Of a stretch of DNA of 64,000 nt, positions 44,935-52,734 are shown in pieces. Position 1 is the stretch's first letter, and the number at the start of each line of letters is the position of its first letter. This DNA comes from Chryseobacterium indologenes. GTDB taxonomy: Bacteria > Bacteroidota > Bacteroidia > Flavobacteriales > Weeksellaceae. The notes beneath the pieces are model-generated. The model was not told the origin of the DNA. It ran no database searches and was given only the letters and a program-made list of their open reading frames with translations. The position numbers were made by a program, and so were the translations under genes. The stretch spans positions 98,610 to 162,609 of the forward strand of contig DJTE01000002.1 in NCBI GenBank assembly GCA_002439165.1, read 5' to 3'.

Positions 44935-46110
44935 TCAGTCCAGAATCCTGAGTGTTCCTTTCAGGTGCCTGAATGAACCATCCGGATCTGCAATATTCGT
45001 ATACACTATATTTTTGTTATAATCCTGAATATGGGTAATATTGGAACCCAGCTTCGGTTCGTGCCAGTACACCATAAAAATATTCTTTGCCACTTCCACC
45101 GCTGTATACGGTACCGTATCAGCAGCTCCTTTCACTTTTCCGTCTGTTCCTGTGAAAGACATATTCTTATTGTCTTTGAAATCAAGCGTAAAGCTGAATG
45201 TTCCGAGATTGACCTCCACTTTGTGACCGATGGCCGGATATGGAGATTTTAAATCCCAGGCCATTTCACCCAGAAAAACTTTCACACCCATTTCCAATTC
45301 TTCTTTTCCGGGAAGTTCAGGGTATTTTTTGAGCATAAAACTGACGATAGTTTCCGCTGTTTTGTTCTCAGCCACTACTTTTTTATAATTCTCAAGATAG
45401 TTTTTCATAAAATCAAGAGATTGGGGCAACAGGGAATTTTCTGAAAAGTGCGAGGGTACAACCTGCTCTGGTTTCAGGGCTTTCATAGCATCAATCACGG
45501 AAATCCAATGGTCAACAGCCTTTAGATCCTGGGTATCTACCATCCAGACATGGGACCCCGTGGATACTGAGATGCCTCCTGCAACTGTTTTTAAAGAGGG
45601 AATCCATAAAAAGCTATGAGCCGGATCCTCGGGATTCTGTTTTATTTCAATCTTATTTCCTTCCAGATCAGGAATGCTGTTCACCGCCTCCGGAATAATG
45701 ATCTCTGTGGGAGCATCTTCTTTGAGCTGTGGTTTCCAGACGGCCATTTTATCATCCTTTGATGCTGAAATCAGGTAAGCAGTCTGTGCGGTAGAAATAA
45801 TTTTCGCGCTGGGAAATGCTTTACGGATCACATCTAATCCGAAATAAAAATCCGGGTCGCTGTGGGAAATGAAAACGGTTTTAAGGTTTTTACCCGTTGC
45901 CTTTATTTCCTTTACCAGCTGTTCGGCGTACTGCTTCTGAAACTGAGCATCAATAAGCATGGCATCTTTATCTCCATAGATGATGGTGGAAGTAACAGAA
46001 AAGATAGCTTTTGATCCCGGATTGTATACTTTGATCCTGAGATTCCCCGCTGACAGCATATTGACAGCAAACAACAAAATGATCAGAGGTAATAATTTCT
46101 TTTTTAACAT
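44935..46110 (-). CDS. Exported metallo-beta-lactamase-fold protein with C-terminal MoaF-like domain
   Basis: The 391-aa protein has a signal peptide (cut near SAGN) and a metallo-beta-lactamase fold (about 23-260). The usual zinc motif HxHxDH is HSDPDFYFG here (His83, Asp85, Asp87, Phe88), so two of the normal histidines are changed, and metal binding may differ or be lost. The last ~110 residues (GTFSFTLDFKDNKNMSFTG ... ADPDGSFRHLKGTLR) look like a lipocalin-type MoaF domain. It is the last gene of the Rrf2-NAD(P)-oxidoreductase unit, 18 nt below the reductase. Substrate unknown. Confidence 0.8.
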   Translation of the reverse strand: MLKKKLLPLIILLFAVNMLSAGNLRIKVYNPGSKAIFSVTSTIIYGDKDAMLIDAQFQKQYAEQLVKEIKATGKNLKTVFISHSDPDFYFGLDVIRKAFPSAKIISTAQTAYLISASKDDKMAVWKPQLKEDAPTEIIIPEAVNSIPDLEGNKIEIKQNPEDPAHSFLWIPSLKTVAGGISVSTGSHVWMVDTQDLKAVDHWISVIDAMKALKPEQVVPSHFSENSLLPQSLDFMKNYLENYKKVVAENKTAETIVSFMLKKYPELPGKEELEMGVKVFLGEMAWDLKSPYPAIGHKVEVNLGTFSFTLDFKDNKNMSFTGTDGKVKGAADTVPYTAVEVAKNIFMVYWHEPKLGSNITHIQDYNKNIVYTNIADPDGSFRHLKGTLRILD

Positions 46111-46128
46111 TGGCTTTTTTCTGATCAG

Positions 46129-46782
46129 TTAATACGCTGCGGTAAAACGTTCACGGATATGATTGTTCTGCTCCAGCTCGTCCACAAGGGCTACGGCCAC
46201 ATCTTCTACGGAAAGACGGCTTCTTCCGTTCTCATCAAAAACCGGAGTTTCCAGGGAAGTTCGGTATTTTCCTGTTCTTTCTCCTGTGTTGGCCTGATTC
46301 ATTTCAATAGCCGGGCTGAAGAACGTCCAGTCGAGGGTATTGTTTTCCTTTATCCTGTTCAGGTAATCTCTTGCTGCGGTGGCTCCCGGTTTGTAAGCTT
46401 CCGGAAAATCAGGGGTATCTACAATCTGTACGTGATCCGGTGTATACAGGCTTCCTGCCCCTCCTACCACGATCAGTCTTTTCACTCCGGACTCTTCCAC
46501 TGCTTTTTCAATGTTCCGGGATCCGGTTAAAAAGTCGTTATAAAGATCAGGATTCGTCCACCCTGCATTGAATGCACTGATCACAGCATCACTTCCTTTC
46601 AATGCTTCTGCCAGTTCGTTTACATTATTTACATCTACACTTTTTGCACTTACATTGGCCCGTGTTTTTACCTTCGATGCATCTCTTACTAAAGCTTCTA
46701 CGGCATATCCTCTTTCTGCCAGTTCATTTACGATCTGTGTTCCTACAAATCCTGTTGCTCCGATTACGGCTACTTTTTTCAT
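46129..46782 (-). CDS. NAD(P)H-binding atypical SDR (YwnB-like)
   Basis: The 217-aa protein starts KKVAVIGATGFVGTQIVNELAERGY, a Rossmann start of the atypical SDR/NmrA-like group, followed by GSDAVISAFNAGW and VKRLIVVGGAGSLYTP. It resembles YwnB of Bacillus, which is paired with the Rrf2 regulator YwnA; the same pairing occurs here with the gene at 46840. It is probably an oxidoreductase or an NAD(P)H-sensing protein under Rrf2 control, since a matching palindrome lies directly upstream (46804-46822). Confidence 0.85.
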   Translation of the reverse strand: MKKVAVIGATGFVGTQIVNELAERGYAVEALVRDASKVKTRANVSAKSVDVNNVNELAEALKGSDAVISAFNAGWTNPDLYNDFLTGSRNIEKAVEESGVKRLIVVGGAGSLYTPDHVQIVDTPDFPEAYKPGATAARDYLNRIKENNTLDWTFFSPAIEMNQANTGERTGKYRTSLETPVFDENGRSRLSVEDVAVALVDELEQNNHIRERFTAAY

Positions 46783-46803
46783 ATTGTTCTGTTTTAAATT
46801 AAT

Positions 46804-46822
46804 TGTAATAATTTTTGTTACA
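46804..46822. promoter_or_regulatory. Putative Rrf2 operator, site 2
   Basis: TGTAATAATTTTTGTTACA is a 19-bp imperfect palindrome. It matches the site at 47286-47304 and stands between the regulator and the reductase genes. Confidence 0.65.
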
Positions 46823-46839
46823 TTTATGGGTAAAAAATT

Positions 46840-47250
46840 TTACTCAAACTGTTCGGAAAATTCTTTCAGAGATCTGTTTCCCAGAAAACCGGCAACCAGC
46901 TTATCGGTTTCTTCAAATAAGGTATCCAGATGTACATTGATTTCTTTTCCAACACTGCAGGCCGGATTGGGTTTCTGATTTTTCTTCCCCAAAACTTCCG
47001 TATTTTTCACTGCTTTATAAATTTCAGAAATACTGATGGCTTCAGCATTTCGCGCTAGCCGGCTTCCGCCGTCTTTTCCCTGTCTGCTGGCAATAAGACC
47101 TGCTTCTCTCAAGACACTGATCTCCTTTCGGACAATCACCGGATTGACATTGATGCTGCCGGCGATCCAATCGGATGTAAGCCAATCCTGAGGACTTTTC
47201 GCCAATAAGGTCATAATATGTATTGCCGTAGCAAATCTTGTATTATTCAT
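46840..47250 (-). CDS. Rrf2 family transcriptional regulator (YwnA-like)
   Basis: The 136-aa protein is a winged-helix Rrf2 regulator: WIAGSINVNPVIVRKEISVL, then EAGLIASRQGKDGGSRLAR. It has only one Cys, in NPACSVGKEI, so it cannot hold the three-Cys iron-sulfur cluster of IscR or NsrR. It is more like YwnA or CymR, which respond to other signals. It is probably the repressor of its own operon, which continues with the NAD(P)H-binding gene and the metallo-beta-lactamase-fold gene. Two equal palindromes support autoregulation. Confidence 0.88.
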   Translation of the reverse strand: MNNTRFATAIHIMTLLAKSPQDWLTSDWIAGSINVNPVIVRKEISVLREAGLIASRQGKDGGSRLARNAEAISISEIYKAVKNTEVLGKKNQKPNPACSVGKEINVHLDTLFEETDKLVAGFLGNRSLKEFSEQFE

Positions 47251-47263
47251 TGTAATTACAGGG

Positions 47264-47304
47264 CAAAGATAGACAAATTTTCAAATGTAACAAATTTTAT
47301 TACA
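47264..47304 (-). promoter_or_regulatory. Promoter and putative Rrf2 operator (site 1) of the regulator operon
   Basis: On the minus strand, TTG (47291-47293), a 19-nt spacer and TATCTTTG (47264-47271) form a full promoter. A 19-bp palindrome, TGTAACAAATTTTATTACA (47286-47304), covers the -33 element. Confidence 0.7.
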
Positions 47305-47316
47305 GTTAAATTTTTC

Positions 47317-48267
47317 TTAAAGGATTAACCGATCTAAATCCAACAGCAGATAATTGATATTCTGATTGATGGTTCTGGTGGCCGACTGCATCTGGTTAAG
47401 CATAGCCGCCCGGTTATGGAGATCATTAGCCCGGTAATAACCTCCGTCGCTGAATATCACAGACTTATCCGCATTCTGCCGGTTATCATCAAACTGGTAA
47501 TGCAGCCAGCGCTCTTTCATGTTTCCGATAATAGAACGGCCTTCCCTGTTGGAGAATTTTTTCTCGGTATACATATACCAGATGAATGGCGGAAAATTCG
47601 GGGACTCCAGTTTTTCTTTCCAGATATCTCTCAAAAGGTTTCTCTGGTGAATAAATTCAACTTTCTTTCCTTTAGGATTCAGGGTGGCAAGACCGAAACC
47701 TGCTCCCAATACCCCTCCCCCGATGTCTATGGCGTTGCTCCAGCCTTCGTCTTTTACAATCCCCCCTGCAATGGATGCCGCTGCTCCCGCAACAATTGAA
47801 TAGAGAATCAGTTTGTTGTTTCTGGAATCATTCAGGTTATCCACATAATTCCCGATCTGGGCTACCCTTTCTCCTTCACAGTCGAATTCTGCTGCAACAG
47901 CATCCAGTTCGGTAAGCGCAATGGTAATTTTGCTGTTGATCTTACTCTTCAGCTGGAGTACTTTAACCTGGGACGCAAGGGAAGAATCTTTTTTAAGATC
48001 CATGATCTGGTGAACTTCATCCAGATTATCCAGCGCATTCAGAATGAGGATGCTCTGATCTGAAAATGTAGTCTTCAGTTCTTTATTTGCGCTCAGTATG
48101 GAGTCTGAATTATAAGACGGAACTTTATTACTGTAATTGTATTTGAAAGGTGCTTTGCAGTAGCTGTCCTTCAGGGTGAGGATATTCTGTCTGATGACCT
48201 GATTTTTTTTAGAGACACAGGAAGCCATCAGCAGGGAAACAGCCAGTAGATAAAAAATTTTTTTCAT
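47317..48267 (-). CDS. Lipoprotein of unknown function
   Basis: The 316-aa protein has a lipoprotein signal (MKKIFYLLAVSLLMASC, Cys17), so it should be anchored in a membrane. A helical region (about 60-150) is followed by a Gly/Ala-rich stretch (SIVAGAAASIAGG and GGGVLGAGFGLA, about 155-195) resembling the glycine-zipper segments of some outer-membrane lipoproteins. A C-terminal domain follows with FPPFIWYMYTEKKFSN and MLNQMQSATRTINQNI. I cannot name a family. It stands alone between the Rrf2 operon and the FKBP gene. Confidence 0.75.
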   Translation of the reverse strand: MKKIFYLLAVSLLMASCVSKKNQVIRQNILTLKDSYCKAPFKYNYSNKVPSYNSDSILSANKELKTTFSDQSILILNALDNLDEVHQIMDLKKDSSLASQVKVLQLKSKINSKITIALTELDAVAAEFDCEGERVAQIGNYVDNLNDSRNNKLILYSIVAGAAASIAGGIVKDEGWSNAIDIGGGVLGAGFGLATLNPKGKKVEFIHQRNLLRDIWKEKLESPNFPPFIWYMYTEKKFSNREGRSIIGNMKERWLHYQFDDNRQNADKSVIFSDGGYYRANDLHNRAAMLNQMQSATRTINQNINYLLLDLDRLIL

Positions 48268-48390
48268 TCAGTCAGATTTTCAGGTAGGATCAGTTGGTAA
48301 GAACCGTCTGAAACAGCTAATTTAAGATAAAATTTGTTGCTTTTAAACACTTACCTTAAATTTTAGTTCATTCTAAGGGAATACAAATAA

Positions 48391-48420
48391 AAAAATTTAC
48401 CTGTATCCAGGTAAATTTTT
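48391..48420. terminator. Bidirectional intrinsic terminator after the FKBP gene
   Basis: Perfect arms AAAAATTTACCTG and CAGGTAAATTTTT with a 4-nt loop. Confidence 0.8.
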
Positions 48421-48440
48421 AATCTATTTTTTTTTAGCCG

Positions 48441-48875
48441 TTACTTAATATCCAGCAGTTCCACTTCAAAAACAAGGGTGCTGTTCGGTCCGATCTCTTT
48501 GCTGATCTGCTGATCTCCATATGCTAAATGCGGCGGGATAATCAGTCTCCATTTGCTTCCAACAGGCATCAGCTGAAGAGCTTCAGTCCATCCTGCAATG
48601 ACTCTGTTCAGAGGAAAAGATGCCGGAGTACCTCTTTTTACAGAGCTGTCAAAAACTTTCCCTGAGATTGTTGTTCCGTGATAATGGCATTTTACCGTAG
48701 ATTTAGGTCCCGGTTTTGCTCCGTCACCTTCAATAATAATCTCATACTGAAGCCCGCTTGGCAACTGTACAACACTTTCTCTTTTGCCATATTCCAGCAT
48801 ATATTCCTGGCCGTCTTTCAGGTTTTTTTCGGCCTGTTCTTTTTTACGTTTAAATAACATGTCTGCTACTCCCAT
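48441..48875 (-). CDS. FKBP-type peptidyl-prolyl cis-trans isomerase
   Basis: The 144-aa protein has a lysine-rich helix (residues 8-30) and one FKBP domain: LQYEIIIEGDGAKPGPKSTV, YHGTTISGKVFDSS, VIAGWTEALQLMPVGSKWRL and IPPHLAYGDQ, all active-site residues present. It lacks a signal peptide, so it acts in the cytoplasm, unlike the periplasmic FkpA/Mip type with a similar N-terminal helix. A perfect -7 box (TATCTTTG, minus strand, 48891-48898) lies just above the start. Confidence 0.92.
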   Translation of the reverse strand: MGVADMLFKRKKEQAEKNLKDGQEYMLEYGKRESVVQLPSGLQYEIIIEGDGAKPGPKSTVKCHYHGTTISGKVFDSSVKRGTPASFPLNRVIAGWTEALQLMPVGSKWRLIIPPHLAYGDQQISKEIGPNSTLVFEVELLDIK

Positions 48876-49011
48876 AACTCTAATTTTTTACAAAGATAGG
48901 TCTTTTTGGTGTTGAAAATAGTTTTAGGGGCTGCTAAAAAATTCAGACAACTTTAATATTATGTTAACACAGAATCAGAAACTTGGCGTTATAATTGGAT
49001 TTAAAAACTAA

Positions 49012-50013
49012 ATGCCACATCCACTAAAATATAATAAGAAATTTGATGAACTGAGTGAGGAGGAAAAAAAACTTCTGGAAATCGCCAAAAAGAGTATTGC
49101 CGATTTCGTGGAACAGTCCTCTTCCATCAGCGATGTCAATTATGCCACCAGGAATGCCCATGCCAGAACTTACGCAATAGCAGAGGGGATTTTTTCCGTG
49201 GATAAGAATATTCCTGAAGAACTCCGTCTGTTTTTTGACAAGGAGCAATTCAATCTTACCATCCGGATATCCAATGCCCGGCTAAAGATCAGCAGATCCC
49301 AAAAAGATATTCCGGCTTACGGGTTTGCGGTAAAAATAAAGAATGAAAACGGAGGACTCATCGCTAATTTTCCTCTTGTCAATTTCCCTCTGTTTCCTGT
49401 TAATTCGGTTTCAACATTTCTGAAGCTCTTTACAGCTTTCAACAGGTTTTACATGAAAAAACGGAGTTCAGTTTTTCCTATTATTGCTCAAAGTGTCAAA
49501 ATCATTCCTTCGCTTTTTACCTTATCATTCGTCAGGAATATTCTGAAGCTGATCCGTAAGAGAAATGATTTCATCCTGTCTTTTGATTACCATTCGGTAG
49601 GTACTTACCGTCTTGGTGACCAGATTATCAAAATAAAGGTAAGTCCAAAATCCACAGATTCTCATTTTGGGAAAAAAACAGGAACAAAAGAATCCATAAA
49701 AGCCTATTTACAGGATCATGATTTTAAAGCTGATGTTTTCATCCAGTTCTGTTATGATCTGAAAGACCAACCCGTCAACAAACTGAATACGGAATGGAAA
49801 AATTCTCCTTTCGTTAAAATCGGAGAGGTGGTGATACCTAAAAACTCTTTGCTTGATCCGAGAGACTGTACCCATGAACTGTTGTCTTTTAATCCGTTTG
49901 AAAGCGTGACTGCTCTTCAGCCGGTGGGAAAAATCCAGAAACTGAGGGATGAAGCTTACAAGGTTTCCGTACAGACCAGAAGGAAGATTAATAAGCTTCT
50001 GCATGGGAAATAG
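49012..50013 (+). CDS. Catalase-fold protein without recognisable proximal heme ligand
   Basis: The 333-aa protein shows the catalase superfamily pattern: NYATRNAHARTYAIAEGIF (His50 in the position of the distal His, with a nearby Arg), AYGFAVKIKN, and the C-terminal LLSFNPFESVTALQPVGKIQKLRDEAYKVS found in small catalase-related proteins. The RxxxYxxT-type segment that gives the proximal tyrosine heme ligand in real catalases is not visible, so activity cannot be assumed. It has no signal peptide and is preceded by AT-rich DNA. It may be a lipid-peroxide or heme-related protein; the role is unknown. Confidence 0.75.
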   Translation: MPHPLKYNKKFDELSEEEKKLLEIAKKSIADFVEQSSSISDVNYATRNAHARTYAIAEGIFSVDKNIPEELRLFFDKEQFNLTIRISNARLKISRSQKDIPAYGFAVKIKNENGGLIANFPLVNFPLFPVNSVSTFLKLFTAFNRFYMKKRSSVFPIIAQSVKIIPSLFTLSFVRNILKLIRKRNDFILSFDYHSVGTYRLGDQIIKIKVSPKSTDSHFGKKTGTKESIKAYLQDHDFKADVFIQFCYDLKDQPVNKLNTEWKNSPFVKIGEVVIPKNSLLDPRDCTHELLSFNPFESVTALQPVGKIQKLRDEAYKVSVQTRRKINKLLHGK

Positions 50014-50050
50014 ATCCTGAATGCTCTGCATAAGTCACAAGAGACACCAA

Positions 50051-50126
50051 AGGCTTTACACTTTTTAGTGCAAATAAGTTTAATGCTTTATGCATAAAAG
50101 TACACATAAGTCCTTAGAAATCTACG
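50051..50126 (+). repeat. Intergenic direct repeat, copy 1
   Basis: Shares CTTTATGCATA, ACACAT, TAGAAATCTA and the start AGGCTTTACACTTT with copy 2 at 50276-50352. Confidence 0.65.
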
Positions 50127-50275
50127 ATTTCTATGTACCGCAGAATAAAAATCTGCTCAATCTGTGTAATCTGCGAGAGAAAAAACATCCACAAACATAT
50201 GTGGAATTCGTGCGGTCTATGGGAAACTTGAAAGAAAGATCAGTGTATCTGTACAATGTTTTTTTTTACCACAAC

Positions 50276-50352
50276 AGGCTTTACACTTTAGTGAAAATAA
50301 GTTTAAAACTTTATGCATACAAGCACACATGAGTTTTTAGAAATCTATGATT
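50276..50352 (+). repeat. Intergenic direct repeat, copy 2
   Basis: Same order of motifs as copy 1, about 225 bp downstream, roughly 80 percent alike by eye. Confidence 0.65.
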
Positions 50353-50374
50353 GCTTTGGGATGATTCATTGGAA

Positions 50375-50401
50375 CAAAAAAGACTGTTGCGGTAACAGTC
50401 T
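50375..50401 (-). terminator. Intrinsic terminator after the SnoaL-like gene
   Basis: On the minus strand, AGACTGTT pairs with AACAGTCT followed by a T run. Confidence 0.8.
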
Positions 50402-50407
50402 CAATGA

Positions 50408-50821
50408 TTATTTAAATTTCCGGTCTTCTTCTTTAATGGCCAGATCGTTGATGCTTGCGAACCTTTTCTTCATCAGACCGTTTTCATCAAATTCCCAGTT
50501 TTCATTTCCGTAGGCTCTGAACCAGTTTCCGTCTTTCGTACGGTATTCATATTCAAAACGGACTGCAATGCGGTTATCTGTATGTGCCCAGTATTCTTTT
50601 TTCAGTTGGTAATCAAGTTCCTTTTCCCATTTATTCTGAAGAAATTTTACGATCTCTTCCCTTCCGTTGATAAAAGTGTCTCTGTTTCTCCATTCACTGT
50701 CCTGAGTATATGCCCTGGAAACTTTTTCAGGGTCCCGGCTGTTCCATGCATCTTCTGCCATCTGTATTTTTTGCTTCGCCGTTTCAGGGGTGAAAGGCGG
50801 AAGCGGATGTTTCTGTTCCAT
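50408..50821 (-). CDS. NTF2-like (DUF1348/SnoaL-type) protein
   Basis: The 137-aa protein follows the DUF1348 pattern: FTPETAKQKIQMAEDAWNSRDPEKVSRAYT, EWRNRDTFINGREEIVKFL, YEYRTKDGNWFRAYGNENWEF and NDLAIKEEDRKF. NTF2-like folds bind small hydrophobic molecules or act as isomerases or dehydratases. It lies 2 nt downstream of the TetR gene on the same strand, so it is probably that regulator's target, and the operon ends at the terminator at 50375. Confidence 0.88.
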   Translation of the reverse strand: MEQKHPLPPFTPETAKQKIQMAEDAWNSRDPEKVSRAYTQDSEWRNRDTFINGREEIVKFLQNKWEKELDYQLKKEYWAHTDNRIAVRFEYEYRTKDGNWFRAYGNENWEFDENGLMKKRFASINDLAIKEEDRKFK

Positions 50822-50823
50822 AT

Positions 50824-51351
50824 TTAAGGGATTAGGCTGGTGATTATTTTTTTTGAACGTTCTATCAGTTCATTGGATCTGAAGACCTGGCTTTCAACGA
50901 TACTGCTTTCAAAAAGCATATAGACATGATCGGAAAGAGCCTCATCATTCAGTAATTCCAGGAAATATTTTCTGAGTGCCGCCTTATGATCCGTGATCAC
51001 CTTCATTATTTTCACGTTATCTGTGGGAATCTCTGACAGAATATTCAGGAAACTGCATCCTCTGAAATTTTCTTTTTCATTCATATGCATCAGGAAATCA
51101 AAGGCAGCGAGAATCCTGGATTTATTATCTTTAGATTTCGCAGAAAACCCATTCAGCTCGTCAAACCAGTAAGCATGTCTTACTTTAAGAAATTCTACAC
51201 ACAGGTCTTCTTTGGACCTGAAGTACTGATAAAAGCTGGCTTTTGCCACTCCGGCATCGGAAATGATCTGGTTGATTCCCGTAGAGTTATACCCCTGCCT
51301 GGCAAACAGTTCAAATGTTACTCCTACAATTCTTTCTCTTGGAGATGTCAT
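50824..51351 (-). CDS. TetR/AcrR family transcriptional regulator
   Basis: The 175-aa protein has an N-terminal TetR helix-turn-helix: ERIVGVTFELFARQGYNSTG, then INQIISDAGVAKASFYQYFRSKEDL. A C-terminal all-helical ligand domain follows. It is the first gene of a two-gene operon with the DUF1348 protein. A near-perfect 24-bp palindrome (51394-51417) covers the -33 region of its promoter, so it most likely represses itself until a small-molecule ligand binds. Confidence 0.93.
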   Translation of the reverse strand: MTSPRERIVGVTFELFARQGYNSTGINQIISDAGVAKASFYQYFRSKEDLCVEFLKVRHAYWFDELNGFSAKSKDNKSRILAAFDFLMHMNEKENFRGCSFLNILSEIPTDNVKIMKVITDHKAALRKYFLELLNDEALSDHVYMLFESSIVESQVFRSNELIERSKKIITSLIP

Positions 51352-51372
51352 AATATTTTGTTTTGTGTGTTA

Positions 51373-51417
51373 CAAATATACGATAAAAGAACGAATAGAC
51401 AAACCGGTCTGTTTATT
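51373..51417 (-). promoter_or_regulatory. TetR operon promoter with palindromic operator
   Basis: On the minus strand, TATATTTG (51373-51380) is a perfect -7 box with TTG at 51400-51402 (19-nt spacer). The palindrome AATAGACAAACC / GGTCTGTTTATT (51394-51417, centred on ACCGGT) overlaps the -33 element. Confidence 0.75.
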
Positions 51418-51547
51418 TCTGTAAGATGAAAGAAATAAAGCTGAAGGCTGGAATTTTCCAGATCTATGGAAAATGTCTTTCTTATTTGGATATTGTTGAT
51501 TGAAAATGATTTTCATTTGTACAAGGGCACTTCACCTCTATTCAAAT

Positions 51548-51580
51548 GAAAAAAAATCCCCGGAATAAAAATCCCGGGGC
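51548..51580 (-). terminator. Intrinsic terminator of the Ter cluster
   Basis: On the minus strand, CCCCGGG pairs with CCGGGG (loop ATTTTTATT), followed by eight T residues, just past the TerC stop. Confidence 0.8.
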
Positions 51581-51587
51581 AGTTATA

Positions 51588-52646
51588 TTATTTTATCTGT
51601 TCTTCATTCTCTTCCAGTTTTTCTTTCTCCTCTTCTTCCTTATCAGGGAAAATGATGGATAAAAGAACTGAGATGACCAATACTCCTCCTACGATTCCCA
51701 GGGAAATCGGAGACGGAATATGAATCCACGGAGCGATCAGCATTTTCACCCCGATAAAGGACAGGATAATTGCCAGTCCGTACGGAAGTTTGCTGAACAT
51801 GTGAATGAAGTTCGCTAAAAGGAAATAGAGTGATCTAAGTCCTAAGATGGCAAAGATATTCGATGTATACAGGATGAACGGGTCATTGGAAATCGCAAAG
51901 ATCGCCGGAATTGAATCTACTGCGAAAAGAACGTCTGTAAATTCAATTACTCCTACTACGACTAAAAGCGGTGTTGCCATTTTGATTCCGTTCTGAATGG
52001 TGAAGAACTTATCTCCATCATAATTATCGGAAACTTTCCAGAAACTCTTGATGAGTTTTGCTCCAGCAGTGTTGCTGTAATCTTCGTCGTCATCGTCATC
52101 ACCGTCTCCCCATGATTTGATTCCCGCATATACAAGGAATAATCCGAATAAGGTCATTACTACATTGATTTTTACGGCTTCTCCGAAGATATTCATTTCA
52201 GGAAGGTACGTCAGATTAATCAGTCCTACCCCGGCAAAGATAAATATCGCCCTGAATACCAGTGCACCGATGATTCCCCAGAAAAGAACTTTATGGTGAA
52301 GGTATTTCGGAACTTTAAAGAATCCGAAAACAAGAATGAAGACGAATAAGTTATCCACGGAAAGGGCTTTCTCAATCCAGTAGGCAGCCTGATACTGTGT
52401 AAATTTTTCTACGGCCAGCGCATGGCTTTCGGGGGTTCCGTCTGTATTGAACACCCAGTAAACAACTCCTGAGAATACCATGGACAGCGAGATCCATACG
52501 ATAGACCAGATGGTAGCTTCTTTGGATGATACTTCGTGACTTTTTTTATTGAATACTCCTAAGTCCAGGAGCAGCATGATAACGACTGTTACCGCAAATC
52601 CCCACACCAGGCCCGGGTGCAGATCTATAATACTTTGATGTTCCAC
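51588..52646 (-). CDS. TerC/Alx family membrane protein
   Basis: The 352-aa integral membrane protein is the TerC family (Alx-type): VWGFAVTVVIMLLLDLGVF, AYWIEKALSVDNLFVFILVF, FWGIIGALVFRAIFIFAG, then DVLFAVDSIPAIFAIS and LRSLYFLLANF, with the conserved acidic residues in helices. Family members export or handle manganese and related metals; the E. coli homologue Alx responds to high pH and manganese. Here it closes the Ter cluster, 88 nt after the second TerD gene, with an extended hairpin between them. An acidic DDDDED segment and a Glu/Lys-rich tail are cytoplasmic. Confidence 0.92.
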   Translation of the reverse strand: MEHQSIIDLHPGLVWGFAVTVVIMLLLDLGVFNKKSHEVSSKEATIWSIVWISLSMVFSGVVYWVFNTDGTPESHALAVEKFTQYQAAYWIEKALSVDNLFVFILVFGFFKVPKYLHHKVLFWGIIGALVFRAIFIFAGVGLINLTYLPEMNIFGEAVKINVVMTLFGLFLVYAGIKSWGDGDDDDDEDYSNTAGAKLIKSFWKVSDNYDGDKFFTIQNGIKMATPLLVVVGVIEFTDVLFAVDSIPAIFAISNDPFILYTSNIFAILGLRSLYFLLANFIHMFSKLPYGLAIILSFIGVKMLIAPWIHIPSPISLGIVGGVLVISVLLSIIFPDKEEEEKEKLEENEEQIK

Positions 52647-52670
52647 TTGAGTTATATGTTATTATATGAC

Positions 52671-52708
52671 AAAAGCAATAGCTGTACAGGGTACAAGTAT
52701 TGCTGTTT
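52671..52708 (-). terminator. Possible terminator/attenuator between terD-2 and terC
   Basis: On the minus strand, AGCAATA pairs with TATTGCT with an inner GTAC stem, followed by TTTGTC. It may lower TerC expression relative to the upstream genes. Confidence 0.5.
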
Positions 52709-52734
52709 TATTTATTTTTCTGATTGATAGTCTA

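Larger units (their letters stand above)
50014..50407. other. Intergenic region with two diverged 75-80-bp direct repeats
   Basis: Starting at 50051 (AGGCTTTACACTTTTTAGTG...) and again at 50276, a unit of about 75-80 bp is repeated with differences. Between the copies the DNA carries the phrase AATCTGTGTAATCTGCGAGA, often seen in Flavobacteria intergenic repeats. No protein gene is convincing here. Confidence 0.5.

Noticed and set aside
50014..50407. CRISPR array
   Set aside because: Only two diverged repeats 225 bp apart, no regular spacers and no cas genes.
52647..52734. Manganese (yybP-ykoY) riboswitch before TerC
   Set aside because: The gap is only 88 nt and shows one long hairpin. The conserved riboswitch loops cannot be found.
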